From Mycobacterium sp. (GTDB lineage Bacteria > Actinomycetota > Actinomycetes > Mycobacteriales > Mycobacteriaceae), in contig JAKFVT010000033.1 of assembly GCA_021732005.1 (NCBI GenBank), positions 124,001 through 188,000 on the forward strand: a DNA stretch of 64,000 nt, read 5' to 3'. The notes below the pieces were generated by a model that did no database searches, was not told where the DNA came from, and worked only from the letters and a program-made list of their open reading frames with translations. The translations under genes and the position numbers were made by a program. Position 1 is the first letter of the stretch. Each line of letters opens with the position of its first letter. Of this stretch, positions 28,574 through 38,705 are shown in pieces.

Positions 28574-29821
28574 TCAGTAGGCGACCGGGTCGCGCACGAT
28601 CGGGCAGGTCATGCAATGACCGCCGCCACGGCCGCGACCCAGTTCGGCACCGACGATCGTGATGACCTCGACCCCGGCCTTGCGCAGCAGTGAGTTGGTG
28701 TGGGTGTTTCGGTCGTAGGCGAACACCACGCCCGGCTCGACGGCCACCAGATTGTTGCCGCTGTCCCACTGCTGTCGTTCGGAGTCGTACGCGGTGCCGC
28801 CGGTTTCGACCACCCGCAATGCGCCGAGGCCCAAGGCGTTCGCGACCACCTCCACGAACGGTTTGGTCTCCTCGATGACATCCAGGCCGGGGGCCGAATC
28901 GCTGGGCAGCAGCGTGAAAGTTTGGATGTTGTCCACAATTTCGGGGTAGATCGTCACGACGTCGCGATCGGCGAAGGTGAACACCGTGTCGAGATGCATG
29001 GCGGCGCGCAGCTTGGGCATCCCAGCCAGGATGATCCGCTCGGCTGCGCCACGTTCGAACAGCGTCGCCGCCACCTGGGTGATCGCCTGCCGTGATGTGC
29101 GTTCGCTCATCCCGATCAAGACCACGCCGTTGCCGGGCACCAGGACGTCACCGCCCTCGATAGTGGCCATCCCCCAAGACTTTTCGGGGTCACCCCACCA
29201 CACCGTCGATCCGGCGAAATCGGGATGGAACTCGTAGATGGCTTTCATCAACAGTGTTTCGTCGTGCCGGGCCGGCCAGAACAGCGGGTTGAGTGTCACA
29301 CCCGAGTAGATCCAGCAGGTGGTGTCGCGGGTGTACAGCGTGTTGGGTAGCGGCGGCATCAGATACTCGGTGATTCCGGCATGCTCGCGGGCCAGGGCGC
29401 GATACCCCCGGCCGAGGTCCACAGGCAGGTCTCGGGTCGACAGCCCGCCGATCAGGAACTCGACCAGTCGACGAGCGGGTAATTCGTCGAGGAACGACCT
29501 GGTGTCGTCGACAAGCCCCATCCCGACCTCGTTGGCGACGATCTTGCGGTCGAGCAACCAGGTGCGGCCGTCCGGAATCTCCATCGTCTCGGTGAGCAGG
29601 TTGTGCAACTCCACCACCGCAACACCGCGGTCCCGCATCTTGTCCATGAAGTCGAAGTGGTCCCGACGGGCGTTCTGCACCCACAGCACATCGTCGAACA
29701 GCAGGTCGTCGCAATTGGTCGGAGTCAGCCGCTCGTGGGCCAGGCCGGGCGAACACACCAGCACCTTGCGCAGCGTTCCCACTTCGGAATGCACGCCGTA
29801 CGACGCGGATGCAGACGTCAC
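28574..29821 (-). CDS. arcA: Arginine deiminase
   Basis: A 415-aa enzyme converting arginine to citrulline and ammonia. Family hallmarks: [34 protein letters not shown] with the catalytic His and Asp, and the C-terminal nucleophile in [16 protein letters not shown] chose GTG 29821 ([15 protein letters not shown]...), which gives the family's length; the frame stays open to 30427 only because it runs under arcD. It follows the antiporter gene by 17 bp. No arcB or arcC is present, so citrulline must be used elsewhere or exported. Confidence 0.93.
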   Translation of the reverse strand: MTSASASYGVHSEVGTLRKVLVCSPGLAHERLTPTNCDDLLFDDVLWVQNARRDHFDFMDKMRDRGVAVVELHNLLTETMEIPDGRTWLLDRKIVANEVGMGLVDDTRSFLDELPARRLVEFLIGGLSTRDLPVDLGRGYRALAREHAGITEYLMPPLPNTLYTRDTTCWIYSGVTLNPLFWPARHDETLLMKAIYEFHPDFAGSTVWWGDPEKSWGMATIEGGDVLVPGNGVVLIGMSERTSRQAITQVAATLFERGAAERIILAGMPKLRAAMHLDTVFTFADRDVVTIYPEIVDNIQTFTLLPSDSAPGLDVIEETKPFVEVVANALGLGALRVVETGGTAYDSERQQWDSGNNLVAVEPGVVFAYDRNTHTNSLLRKAGVEVITIVGAELGRGRGGGHCMTCPIVRDPVAY

Positions 29822-29838
29822 CAGATCACTTCCCTTCC

Positions 29839-31284
29839 CTAGAGTTCGATTGCGCCCGTGGCCAGTGAAACCACGCCCGCGACGGCGCCGACGAGGATGA
29901 CGGCGAACAAGACCGCCTCGGCAGGGCGGAACAGTGGGAGACGGCGTTCCCGCCGCGCGATCACGTACAGGATTGCCCCCGGCGCGTACAGGATGCAGGA
30001 CAGCATCAGATGAGACACCCCGGCCGCATAAACCAGGAACAGCGTGTAGACGGTGGCGAGTACGGCCACCGCCATGTCGGACCGGCGCGGGTCGCCGTCG
30101 CCATAGCTGTCGCCGGTGATCGTCAGTTTCAGCGCATACGCCGCGGCCAGCAGGTACGGAACCAGCGACAGCGCCGCGGTCAGATCGAGCATGAAATTCA
30201 GTGCGTCGGAGGTGAACAGCAGCAAGATCAGGAGCAGCTGAACCAGGCCGCCCGCCATGATCAGCGCCGCGACGGGCGCGCCGTGGGAGTTGGTGCGGGC
30301 CAGGAACCGCGGCATGTCGTCCGATTTGGCCGGAAGGTAGAGGATCTCGGCGGCCATCAACGTCCAGGCCAGATACGCACCCAGCACCGAGACGATCACC
30401 CCGACCCGGATGAATACCGAACCCCAATGTCCAACAATGGTTTCCAGCACCGAGGCCATCGACGGCTGGTCCACCTGGGCCAACTCGTGCTGCGGCAGGA
30501 TGCCGTAGGACACCAGGGTGACCAACATGAACACGCTGAGGACACTGAGGAAGCCGATCACGGTGGCGCGCCCGACGTCCTCGCGTTTACGGGCGAAGCG
30601 CGAATACACGCTGGCGCCTTCGATACCCAGGAAGACGAACACCGTGATCAGCATCGTTCCCTTGGCCTGTTCGAAGACCGAGCTCAAGGAGTAATTGCCG
30701 TCGCCACCCCAGAAGTTGTCCGCGAAGACGCCGCCCTTGAATGCCACGAGTGCGATGACGATGAACAGCAGGATCGGGATGATCTTGGCAACGGTAGCGA
30801 TCCGGTTGATGATCGCCGCCTCCTTGACCCCACGCAGGATCAGGAAGCAGAACAGCCACACGCCGACCGACGCCAGGACGACCGCCAGCAGAGTGTCACC
30901 GGTGCCGAGCGAGGGGAACAGCGCCGCGGTGGTCGCCATGATCAACACCCAGTAGGAGGTGTTGCCCGCGCACGCCGAAGCCCAGAACCCGAACGCCGAA
31001 TTGAAGCCGACGTAGTCACCGAAACCGGCCTTGGCGTAAGCGAAGATGCCCGCATCCAGATCGGGCTTACGGGTGGCCAATCGCTGGAAGACGAAGGCCA
31101 GCATCAGCATTCCGGTGCCGGCGATCGCCCAGGCGATCAGCGCCCCGAGTACACCGGTCTCGACTCCGAAGCGCCGCGGAAGCAGGAAGACCCCTGACCC
31201 GACCATGGACCCCACCACCATGGCGGTCAGGGTCGGCAGGCTGACCTTCCCGTCGGCCTGCGTCGGCGCTTCGGTCGAGGCCAT
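29839..31284 (-). CDS. APC-family arginine:ornithine antiporter-like transporter
   Basis: A 481-aa permease with about 12 membrane helices. [27 protein letters not shown] is the first helix of the basic amino acid/polyamine antiporter branch (ArcD/LysI type), and [26 protein letters not shown] is the conserved loop. Its position directly upstream of arcA supports arginine uptake with ornithine, citrulline or a similar product as counter-substrate. The exact substrates are inferred. It follows the SHOCT-protein gene in the same direction with only 3 bp between stop and next gene. Confidence 0.88.
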   Translation of the reverse strand: MASTEAPTQADGKVSLPTLTAMVVGSMVGSGVFLLPRRFGVETGVLGALIAWAIAGTGMLMLAFVFQRLATRKPDLDAGIFAYAKAGFGDYVGFNSAFGFWASACAGNTSYWVLIMATTAALFPSLGTGDTLLAVVLASVGVWLFCFLILRGVKEAAIINRIATVAKIIPILLFIVIALVAFKGGVFADNFWGGDGNYSLSSVFEQAKGTMLITVFVFLGIEGASVYSRFARKREDVGRATVIGFLSVLSVFMLVTLVSYGILPQHELAQVDQPSMASVLETIVGHWGSVFIRVGVIVSVLGAYLAWTLMAAEILYLPAKSDDMPRFLARTNSHGAPVAALIMAGGLVQLLLILLLFTSDALNFMLDLTAALSLVPYLLAAAYALKLTITGDSYGDGDPRRSDMAVAVLATVYTLFLVYAAGVSHLMLSCILYAPGAILYVIARRERRLPLFRPAEAVLFAVILVGAVAGVVSLATGAIEL

Positions 31285-31287
31285 CAG

Positions 31288-32139
31288 CTAGAGGTCGGCC
31301 AGGATCTGCTGCCGTTTGGCGGCGTATTCAGCATCGGTGATCGAGCCGGTCGCCCTCAGGGTCTCGAGCTCTTGAAGACGTTGCGCGGTCGAAACTTCCG
31401 GCATAGGCGGCGGCACGTACGGCGGTGCGGCGGCGGGCTGCGCGACCGGGTGTGGCGCGGCGGCTGCCGGCTGGCCGGTGGCGGCCCGCCGAACAACGGC
31501 CATCACCTGCTGGCGCACAGCAGGATTGGATCGGATGTCGATGGTGCCGTTCATCGGCACGCCGTTGGCGCGCAAGATCTGCATGATCTCCATCAGCGGC
31601 CCGGCCTGCCCTCGCAGGTCATAGGTCTTGTTGTCCTCGGCCAGCGTGAATTGCGCGGGCACCACGCCGGCGATCAAAGCGCTGGCGTTCCAATCGATTT
31701 CGTACTTCTGGGTACCCGGCTCGACGAGCGCGACCAGTTTGTGGGCGTTGAGGATCTGCATCCGGGTGGGGCTCGACGCCATCGTTTCCTGGGTATCGAA
31801 GCCCTGATAGCCGGGCACCTCGAAGTGGAGGTTTACCTTGATCATCTGTTGGTCGTTGACGAACCACGAGGTATCCGAGATGCCGGTGATCTGCGCCAGC
31901 ACCAGAACACCGCGCTGGTTGAGCTCGTCGTGCTTGGCCGCCGACTTCATACCGGAGTTGGTCAACCACAGCGCGGCGAGCACGTCGCCCGCCGTGATCA
32001 GCAAGCCGACCCAAAACATCCACCCGATGTATGGCCGCGCGAACGGCCCGAGGGCGAAGTAGACGATCAGGAAGATCGGGCCGACGAGGCCACCGAACAG
32101 CAGCACGGTCAATTGCGCTTTGAGATACCGTCCGAACAT
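31288..32139 (-). CDS. Membrane protein with C-terminal SHOCT domain
   Basis: A 283-aa protein. Two membrane segments at the N-terminus (about residues 8-30 and 37-60), a central soluble region of about 150 residues, a Pro/Ala linker (PAAAAPHPVAQPAAAPPYVPP) and a C-terminal SHOCT motif (AQRLQELETLRATGSITDAEYAAKRQQILADL), a short oligomerisation or targeting helix. I chose ATG 32139 with AGAGGGG upstream over a GTG three codons earlier. Function unknown. Confidence 0.8.
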   Translation of the reverse strand: MFGRYLKAQLTVLLFGGLVGPIFLIVYFALGPFARPYIGWMFWVGLLITAGDVLAALWLTNSGMKSAAKHDELNQRGVLVLAQITGISDTSWFVNDQQMIKVNLHFEVPGYQGFDTQETMASSPTRMQILNAHKLVALVEPGTQKYEIDWNASALIAGVVPAQFTLAEDNKTYDLRGQAGPLMEIMQILRANGVPMNGTIDIRSNPAVRQQVMAVVRRAATGQPAAAAPHPVAQPAAAPPYVPPPMPEVSTAQRLQELETLRATGSITDAEYAAKRQQILADL

Positions 32140-32243
32140 TTGGCACACCCCTCTTCGGCCAGCAATGTCGCGATCAGACTAACTCCAACGCTCCCGCTTG
32201 GGACGATTGTTGCAGTCTGTGAAGACGCTGCCAACGGTCCTGT

Positions 32244-32540
32244 TCAGGGGGTTTGCAGTAACCGATCCAGGCCTGGCAACTGCGGGGTCAAGCGATTGAT
32301 GAACACCTCGAGACTGTCGTGAGCCTCGGGCTCTGCCGGCGCGGGCCGAACCGGCGCCGGGGACGCCGGGTGGGCGGCCGGCTGGCTGCGGGGCGCCGGG
32401 GGTGAGTGGTGGATGCCGACGCTCGCCGCGCTGACCATCAGCACCGACGCGACGATTCCACCGAGCACAGCCAGCAGTGCCGCGCCGCCGAAGAGGACCG
32501 ACGGCGGGTATGCCGGCTGCTGGTAATCGTCGTCGTCCAT
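32244..32540 (-). CDS. Small single-pass membrane protein
   Basis: A 98-aa protein with an acidic start (MDDDDYQQPAYPP), one membrane helix (about residues 16-42) and a Pro/Ala-rich external part ending in a short amphipathic helix. No family recognised. It lies between the SHOCT gene and the tuf terminator. Small size and low complexity make this call less certain, but codon use and the clear topology support a real gene. Confidence 0.6.
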   Translation of the reverse strand: MDDDDYQQPAYPPSVLFGGAALLAVLGGIVASVLMVSAASVGIHHSPPAPRSQPAAHPASPAPVRPAPAEPEAHDSLEVFINRLTPQLPGLDRLLQTP

Positions 32541-32602
32541 GCCCCACCCCGCTGTGGATGCCGAAGCCTAGCACCGGCGCATGAGTGGTTTACGACAAAC
32601 GA

Positions 32603-32634
32603 AAGCGGCGCCCACCCGAAGGTGAGCGCCGCTT
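32603..32634 (-). terminator. Terminator of the str operon (after tuf)
   Basis: A 9-bp stem AAGCGGCGC/GCGCCGCTT with an inner CACC-CGAA-GGTG stem, so the minus-strand transcript folds with a UUCG tetraloop closed by C-G. TCGTTTGTCG follows in the direction of tuf transcription. It lies 72 bp after the tuf stop. Confidence 0.75.
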
Positions 32635-32706
32635 CGCGGAACTGCTGTGCCTAACTTGTCCGGCTCCTCCTCAGGGCTGCGCCCTGCATCGGTCGCCGAA
32701 CGAAGA

Positions 32707-33897
32707 TCACTTGATGATCTTGGTGACCCGGCCGGCACCGACGGTGCGGCCACCTTCACGGATCGCGAACCGCAGGCCCTCGTCCATGGCCACGGGCTGG
32801 ATCAGCTTGACGGAGATGTCGGTGTTGTCACCGGGCATCACCATCTCGGTGCCCTCGGGGAGGGTCACCACGCCGGTCACGTCCGTGGTACGGAAGTAGA
32901 ACTGCGGGCGGTAGTTGTTGAAGAACGGCGTGTGCCGGCCGCCCTCGTCCTTGGACAGGATGTAGACGCTGCCCTCGAACTCGGTGTGCGGGGTGGTGGT
33001 GCCGGGCTTCACGACGACCTGGCCGCGCTCGACGTCCTCGCGCTTGACGCCACGAACCAGCAGACCGACGTTGTCGCCGGCCTGGCCCTGGTCGAGCAGC
33101 TTGCGGAACATTTCCACACCGGTGACCGTGGTCTTGGTGACGGTCGGCTTGATGCCGACGATCTCCACTTCCTCGTTCACGTTGATCACGCCACGCTCGA
33201 CGCGACCGGTGACCACGGTGCCGCGGCCGGTGATCGTGAAGACGTCCTCGACGGGCATCAGGAACGGCTTGTCGGTGTCGCGGACGGGGTCCGGGATCGA
33301 CTCGTCGACGGCGTCCATCAAGTCCTCGACGCTCTTGACCCACTGCGGGTCGCCCTCGAGGGCCTTGAGTGCGGACACCTTGATGACCGGGGCTTCCTCG
33401 TCGAACTCCTGAGCGGCCAGCAGTTCGCGGACCTCCAGCTCGACGAGCTCCAGGAGCTCCTCGTCGTCGACCATGTCGGCCTTGTTCAGCGCCACCAGGA
33501 TGTAGGGGACGCCGACCTGGCGGGCGAGCAGCACGTGCTCACGGGTCTGCGGCATGGGACCGTCGGTGGCGGCGACCACCAGAATCGCGCCGTCCATCTG
33601 GGCGGCACCGGTGATCATGTTCTTGATGTAGTCAGCGTGGCCGGGGGCGTCGACGTGCGCGTAGTGACGCTTCTCGGTCTGGTACTCCACGTGGGAGATG
33701 TTGATGGTGATACCGCGCTGACGCTCCTCGGGCGCATTGTCGATCTGGTCGAATGCGCGCGACTCGTTCAACGCCGGGTACTTATCGTGCAGAACCTTGG
33801 TGATTGCTGCGGTAAGCGTGGTCTTGCCGTGGTCAACGTGACCGATGGTCCCGATGTTGACGTGCGGCTTCGTCCGCTCGAACTTCGCCTTCGCCAC
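32707..33897 (-). CDS. tuf: Elongation factor Tu
   Basis: EF-Tu (396 aa) brings aminoacyl-tRNA to the ribosome. GTPase motifs: [18 protein letters not shown] and NKADMVDD; domains 2 and 3 follow with [12 protein letters not shown]. It is the last gene of the str operon, 77 bp after fusA. A strong terminator follows. A second, small CAGGGC-TGC-GCCCTG hairpin lies at 32672-32686 between stop and terminator. Confidence 0.98.
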   Translation of the reverse strand: MAKAKFERTKPHVNIGTIGHVDHGKTTLTAAITKVLHDKYPALNESRAFDQIDNAPEERQRGITINISHVEYQTEKRHYAHVDAPGHADYIKNMITGAAQMDGAILVVAATDGPMPQTREHVLLARQVGVPYILVALNKADMVDDEELLELVELEVRELLAAQEFDEEAPVIKVSALKALEGDPQWVKSVEDLMDAVDESIPDPVRDTDKPFLMPVEDVFTITGRGTVVTGRVERGVINVNEEVEIVGIKPTVTKTTVTGVEMFRKLLDQGQAGDNVGLLVRGVKREDVERGQVVVKPGTTTPHTEFEGSVYILSKDEGGRHTPFFNNYRPQFYFRTTDVTGVVTLPEGTEMVMPGDNTDISVKLIQPVAMDEGLRFAIREGGRTVGAGRVTKIIK

Positions 33898-33974
33898 TTC
33901 TGTGTCCTCCTGGACTTGTTGTTGCTTTGGTTAAGCAGTGTTGATGTTTTCAGTTGTGTTGCCGCAGCAACGGA

Positions 33975-36077
33975 TTACTGACCCGTCGCCTTCGCGATGA
34001 TCTCCTTCGACACGTTCGCCGGAACTTCGGCGTACGAATCGAAAACCATGGAGTAGTTCGCCCGGCCCTGGGTCCGGGACCGCAGGTCCCCGACATAGCC
34101 GAACATCTCCGACAGCGGCACGTGCGCCTTGACGACGCGAGCACCGCTGCGCTCCTCCATGGCTTGGATCTGACCACGGCGGGAGTTCAGGTCGCCGATC
34201 ACGTCGCCCATGTAATCCTCGGGCGTAGTGACCTCGACGGCCATAACAGGCTCCAGGATGACCGGCTGCGCTTGCGCGGCAGCCTTTTTCAGCGCCTGGG
34301 AGCCGGCGATCTTGAAGGCCATTTCCGACGAGTCGACGTCGTGGTAAGCGCCGTCGAGCAGGATGAGCTTCAAGTTCACCAGCGGGTAACCGGCGAGCAC
34401 ACCGTACTGCATGGCGTCCTGCGCACCGGCATCCACCGACGGGATGTACTCGCGCGGGATGCGGCCACCGGTGACCTTGTTCTCGAACTCATAGGTCGCA
34501 CCGTCCTCGCCGACAAACGGCTCGATGGCAACGAGAACCTTCGCGAACTGGCCGGAGCCACCGGTCTGCTTCTTGTGCGTGAACTCGACCTTGTCGACCG
34601 CGCGCTTGATGGTCTCCTTGTAGGCGACCTGCGGCTTGCCGACGTTGGCCTCGACCTTGAACTCGCGGCGCATCCGGTCCACCAGGATGTCCAGGTGGAG
34701 CTCGCCCATGCCGCCGATGATGGTCTGGCCGGTCTCGTGGTCCTGGTTGACCTTGAAGGTCGGATCCTCTTCGGCCAGCTTCTGAATGGCCAGGGACAGC
34801 TTCTCCTGGTCACTCTTCGTCTTGGGCTCGATGGCGACCTGGATAACGGGATCCGGGAACGTCATCGACTCGAGCACAACCTGGTCGTTCGGATCACACA
34901 GGGTGTCACCGGTGGTGGTGTCCTTGAGGCCGATCACCGCGTAGATGTGGCCGGCGGACGCCGACTCGACCGGGTTCTCCTTGTTGGAGTGCATCTGGAA
35001 CAGCTTGCCCAGCCGCTCCTTCTTGCCCTTGGTCGAGTTGATGACCTGCGCACCGGAGTCGACCTTGCCCGAGTACACCCGGACGTAGGTCAGCTTGCCG
35101 AAGAACGGGTGCGTGGCCACCTTGAACGCCAGCCCGGAGAACGGCTCGTCGGCCGACGGCTTGCGCAAGACGATGTCGTCTTCCTTGCCCGGGCGGTGGC
35201 CTTCGGCGGCCGCAACGTCCAGCGGGGTCGGCAGGTAGTCGATGACGGCGTCGAGCATGGGCTGCACGCCCTTGTTCTTGAACGCGGAACCGCACAGCAC
35301 CGGGTAACCCGCGCTGGTGACGGTCAGCTTGCGCAGGCCGCCCTTGATCTCCTCAACGGTCAGCTCTTCGCCGCCCAGGTACTTCTCCATGAGGTCGTCA
35401 TCGGTCTCGGCGATGGACTCGATCATCGCGGTGCGATATTCCTCGGCCTTCTCCTGCATATCGGCCGGGATATCGACGACGTCGTACTTCTCGCCGAGCT
35501 TGGTCTCGCCGCGCCAGACCTTGGCCTTCATCTCGACCAGGTCGACGACGCCCTCGAAGTCACCCTCGGAGCCGATCGGCAGCTGGATCGGGACCACGTT
35601 CGCGCCGAGGCGGTCCTTCATGGTCTGCACCGAGAAGTAGAAGTCAGCGCCCAGCTTGTCCATCTTGTTGACGAAGCAGATGCGCGGCACGTCGTACTTG
35701 TCGGCCTGACGCCAGACCTGCTCGGACTGCGGCTCGACACCTTCCTTGCCGTCGAAGACGGCTACGGCACCGTCGAGCACGCGCAGCGAGCGCTCCACCT
35801 CGACGGTGAAGTCGACGTGGCCCGGGGTGTCGATGATGTTGATCTGGTTGTCGTTCCAGAAGCAGGTGGTAGCGGCCGAGGTGATCGTGATACCCCGCTC
35901 CTGCTCCTGCTCCATCCAGTCCATCGTGGCGGCACCGTCGTGCACCTCACCGATCTTGTACGAGATACCGGTGTAGAAGAGGATGCGCTCGGTCGTCGTC
36001 GTCTTGCCGGCATCGATGTGCGCCATGATGCCGATGTTGCGGACCTTGTTCAGGTCGGTGAGCACGTCCTGTGCCAC
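33975..36077 (-). CDS. fusA: Elongation factor G
   Basis: EF-G (700 aa) drives translocation and, with RRF, ribosome recycling. The GTPase domain shows [27 protein letters not shown] and [10 protein letters not shown]. Domains II-V follow, with the domain IV-region segment [14 protein letters not shown] [16 protein letters not shown]. The gene is 87 bp after rpsG and 77 bp before tuf. Confidence 0.98.
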   Translation of the reverse strand: MAQDVLTDLNKVRNIGIMAHIDAGKTTTTERILFYTGISYKIGEVHDGAATMDWMEQEQERGITITSAATTCFWNDNQINIIDTPGHVDFTVEVERSLRVLDGAVAVFDGKEGVEPQSEQVWRQADKYDVPRICFVNKMDKLGADFYFSVQTMKDRLGANVVPIQLPIGSEGDFEGVVDLVEMKAKVWRGETKLGEKYDVVDIPADMQEKAEEYRTAMIESIAETDDDLMEKYLGGEELTVEEIKGGLRKLTVTSAGYPVLCGSAFKNKGVQPMLDAVIDYLPTPLDVAAAEGHRPGKEDDIVLRKPSADEPFSGLAFKVATHPFFGKLTYVRVYSGKVDSGAQVINSTKGKKERLGKLFQMHSNKENPVESASAGHIYAVIGLKDTTTGDTLCDPNDQVVLESMTFPDPVIQVAIEPKTKSDQEKLSLAIQKLAEEDPTFKVNQDHETGQTIIGGMGELHLDILVDRMRREFKVEANVGKPQVAYKETIKRAVDKVEFTHKKQTGGSGQFAKVLVAIEPFVGEDGATYEFENKVTGGRIPREYIPSVDAGAQDAMQYGVLAGYPLVNLKLILLDGAYHDVDSSEMAFKIAGSQALKKAAAQAQPVILEPVMAVEVTTPEDYMGDVIGDLNSRRGQIQAMEERSGARVVKAHVPLSEMFGYVGDLRSRTQGRANYSMVFDSYAEVPANVSKEIIAKATGQ

Positions 36078-36164
36078 GGCTAAATTCCCACTCTTTCGCT
36101 TCTTAGTTCGGTGTATGAAGACGCCACCGCAGCCACGCTTCTTCGCGCGACTCCGGCGATGCGA

Positions 36165-36635
36165 TCACCAGCGGTAGTGCGCGAAGGCCCGGTTCGCCTC
36201 AGCCATCTTGTGAACGTCCTCGCGCCGCTTCACTGCGGCACCAAGGCCGTTGCTCGCGTCGAGAAGTTCATTGGCCAGCCGCTCGATCATGGTCTTCTCG
36301 CGACGCTGCTTGGAGAAGCTGACCAGCCAGCGCAGGGCCAGCGTGGTGGAGCGCTCGGGGCGCACCTCGACGGGCACCTGGTAGGTGGCGCCACCGACAC
36401 GACGGCTACGCACCTCGAGGGCGGGCTTGACGTTATCCATCGCCCGCTTCAGCGTGAGAACCGGATCGGTGCCGGTCTTCTCGCGAGCCTGCTCGAGCGC
36501 GCCATAAACAATGCGCTCGGCCAGCGATTTCTTCCCGTCCAACAGAACCTTGTTGACCAGCTGGGTGACCAGCTGAGACCCGTAGACCGGATCGTTGACG
36601 AGTGGACGCTTGGGAGCGGGACCCTTACGCGGCAT
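36165..36635 (-). CDS. rpsG: 30S ribosomal protein S7
   Basis: S7 (156 aa) organises the 30S head and the mRNA exit region; in E. coli it represses the str operon. The sequence starts [20 protein letters not shown] and contains [14 protein letters not shown] and [19 protein letters not shown]. Its start overlaps the rpsL stop by one base. Confidence 0.98.
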   Translation of the reverse strand: MPRKGPAPKRPLVNDPVYGSQLVTQLVNKVLLDGKKSLAERIVYGALEQAREKTGTDPVLTLKRAMDNVKPALEVRSRRVGGATYQVPVEVRPERSTTLALRWLVSFSKQRREKTMIERLANELLDASNGLGAAVKRREDVHKMAEANRAFAHYRW

Positions 36636-37009
36636 CAGCTCTTCTCCTTCTTCGCGCCGTAGCGGCTACGGGCCTGCTTGCGATTCTTGACGCCCTGGGT
36701 GTCCAGCGAGCCGCGGATGATCTTGTAACGCACACCGGGGAGGTCCTTCACACGACCACCGCGCACCAGCACCATCGAGTGCTCCTGCAGGTTGTGGCCC
36801 TCACCGGGGATGTAGGCGGTGACCTCGACGCCGGTCGTCAGCTTCACGCGCGCCACCTTGCGAAGTGCCGAGTTCGGCTTCTTCGGGGTGGTCGTGTACA
36901 CGCGGGTGCACACGCCGCGGCGCTGCGGGCTGCCCTTGAGGGCGGCGGTCTTCACCTTCGCGACCTTGTCGGTGCGACCCTTGCGGACCAGCTGCTGAAT
37001 GGTTGGCAT
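36635..37009 (-). CDS. rpsL: 30S ribosomal protein S12
   Basis: S12 (124 aa), at the decoding centre. It contains [20 protein letters not shown] and [14 protein letters not shown]. Lys43 and Lys88, the residues changed in streptomycin-resistant mycobacteria, are both lysine, the sensitive form. It is the first gene of the str operon, with a leader of about 196 nt from the predicted promoter. Confidence 0.98.
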   Translation of the reverse strand: MPTIQQLVRKGRTDKVAKVKTAALKGSPQRRGVCTRVYTTTPKKPNSALRKVARVKLTTGVEVTAYIPGEGHNLQEHSMVLVRGGRVKDLPGVRYKIIRGSLDTQGVKNRKQARSRYGAKKEKS

Positions 37010-37212
37010 TTACCGGCTTTCTGTCTCTCGTGCGTCTTTCAACGTTCTTCAAGTCTCTGTACTGCAGTTTTAGCCCTGCCGCTTACCCCGCTGCCGGGCG
37101 TGTCGCACACACTGTGCACCGGTCGAATCCGATGCATACTGGACATGCGAATTGGCCCGGCGTGCGCGCATGCGTCCCCGCAAGCGCCCCTAACGGCCAG
37201 GCACGATCTCCC

Positions 37213-37241
37213 ACGATACCAGGCGCGGCACGCCCCTCCAA
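37213..37241 (-). promoter_or_regulatory. Candidate promoter of the str operon
   Basis: Minus-strand -35 TTGGAG (37241-37236), 17-bp spacer, -10 TATCGT (37218-37213). It points to rpsL and predicts a leader of about 196 nt. The 332-bp gap between rpsL and the TetR gene holds this promoter and no convincing coding frame. Confidence 0.5.
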
Positions 37242-37341
37242 ACTCGGCGTACAGGGCTCCTAGCGGGCCTTACTGCAGGTCAACGCGTCAATGTCGGCGC
37301 CGGTTCCCGACAGCACCGTTATTCGGGTGCCCGATGCGGGC

Positions 37342-37980
37342 TCAGCCGTGCGCTCCGTTTCGGCGCGCCATCCCGGCAGCCAGCCGCAAGACCATGTCGG
37401 AGAACACGGCGTCGGTGTCGACCATGTCCATCACGCCCGTCATCTCCAGCAGCACGAACCCGTGCAGCGCCGCCCAGAACTCCAGCGAGGCATAAAACGC
37501 GTCGTCGCCGTCCAGGCCGTAGGACGCCAGCACCTCGATGACCGGGGCCGCGGCAGCATGCGACGCGGCCGTGAACTCGGGGTCGTCACCGCCCAACGGC
37601 ATGCGGGTGAACGCCGAATAGCGGCCCGGGTGGTGGTGCGCGTAGCTGCGGTAGGCGCTGGCCATCGCGGTCACGGCATCGTCGCGGGTGCGGCCCTGCC
37701 CGACGGTGGACAGCATCTGCAGGATGTCGTCGATGACGTGCATGCGGACCGTGCGACGCAGATCTTCCAAGCTGTGGACGTGGTTGTAGAGCGACGGGCC
37801 CTTGGTGCCCAACTGTGTGGCCAGGGCGTTGATGGTCAATCCGTCCCAGCCTTCCCGATCGAGGAAGGTCAGGGCCGCGTTGACGATGACCTCGCGGCTG
37901 AGCTTGTTCGACCTCGCCGACGTCCGGTTTCCGGGGCGCGGACGGGCAGCCGCCGACTCCGGTTCCGGCCGAGGTGTCAT
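37342..37980 (-). CDS. TetR-family transcriptional regulator
   Basis: A 212-aa TetR. The HTH is SREVIVNAALTFLDREGWDGLTINALATQLGTKGPSLYNHVHSLEDL, and the C-terminal half (EFWAALHGFVLLEMTGVM) is of the WHG type. I chose ATG 37980 with GAAGGGC upstream; a longer frame to 38073 has no family support. By recall it sits where Rv0681 sits, next to rpsL. In that species the mmpS5/mmpL5 genes lie close by, but they are absent here, so its target is unknown. Confidence 0.87.
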   Translation of the reverse strand: MTPRPEPESAAARPRPGNRTSARSNKLSREVIVNAALTFLDREGWDGLTINALATQLGTKGPSLYNHVHSLEDLRRTVRMHVIDDILQMLSTVGQGRTRDDAVTAMASAYRSYAHHHPGRYSAFTRMPLGGDDPEFTAASHAAAAPVIEVLASYGLDGDDAFYASLEFWAALHGFVLLEMTGVMDMVDTDAVFSDMVLRLAAGMARRNGAHG

Positions 37981-38154
37981 CGCAAGCCCTTCACTGGTGG
38001 ATCGACGGAGAACTCTAGTTGACCGACCGGCTGCCACGTGGGCTCCAACTCGGGTTGGGTGGAAAGTCAGCACGTCGGTGAGCTGGGTTCACCGGCCGCG
38101 CGTTCATCATGACCTGCGTTGCCGCCCTGTCGGCCGGTATCACCGGAACAGTGA

Positions 38155-38274
38155 CATCCCCGGTGGGGCGTCGGCGTCGTGCGGGCCTGCACCACGCAGG
38201 GGTCGTCGAACACCGTGATCGCCGATAACGTCGTCAACGACATCACGAACCGGATCGACCGCGTTCCGGCGTAA
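38155..38274 (+). pseudogene. Possible remnant of a small secreted protein
   Basis: The frame ending at TAA 38272 reads ACTTQGSSNTVIADNVVNDI..., beta-solenoid-like and similar in style to the DUF3060 gene just downstream. A signal-peptide-like piece (MTCVAALSAGITGTV) occurs upstream at 38109 in another frame. This could be a frameshifted duplicate, or chance. The rest of the 311-bp gap between the TetR and DUF3060 genes shows nothing recognisable. Confidence 0.25.
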
Positions 38275-38291
38275 TCGCGAAGGACGGACGA

Positions 38292-38696
38292 ATGCCGATG
38301 CACTCCCCCACACTCATCGCTGGGATCAGCGTTCTCGCCGCCATCGCTCTGGCGGGCTGCGGATCCACCAGCAAGGACTCCCCCTCGCCGACGGCAACCG
38401 CCGGACAGTCGGGGGCACAGGTTGAGGTGGGCAACACCATCAACTACGGCTCATTCGGCACGACCGCGGAGATCGACTGCGCCGACGGTAAGTCGCTGAA
38501 CGTCGGCGGATCCAACAACAATCTGACGGTGAAGGGAACGTGCGCGTCGGTGAACATCGGCGGCGCCGACAACAAGATCACCTTCGGCACGATCGACAAG
38601 GAACTCTCCGTCGTCGGCCTCAACAACACGATCACCTACAAGGGCGACCCGAAGGTGAATAACCTGGGCTCGGGGAACACGCTCAACAAAGCCTGA
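38292..38696 (+). CDS. DUF3060-type lipoprotein
   Basis: A 134-aa secreted protein. The signal peptide ends in a lipobox (ALAGC at about residues 19-23), so it is probably anchored to the membrane. The mature part is Asn/Gly-rich with short repeats (NVGGSNNNLTVKG, NIGGADNKITFG, VVGLNNTITYKG), which should form a small beta-helix. DUF3060 proteins are common in mycobacterial cell envelopes; their role is unknown. Confidence 0.85.
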   Translation: MPMHSPTLIAGISVLAAIALAGCGSTSKDSPSPTATAGQSGAQVEVGNTINYGSFGTTAEIDCADGKSLNVGGSNNNLTVKGTCASVNIGGADNKITFGTIDKELSVVGLNNTITYKGDPKVNNLGSGNTLNKA

Positions 38697-38705
38697 TCGC
38701 GCGGC

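Noticed and set aside
29822..30427. N-terminal extension of arcA by about 200 codons
   Set aside because: It runs under the antiporter gene in another frame; the GTG at 29821 gives the exact family length.
33954..36083. Long plus-strand frame opposite fusA
   Set aside because: Antisense shadow; the GTPase motifs are all on the minus strand.
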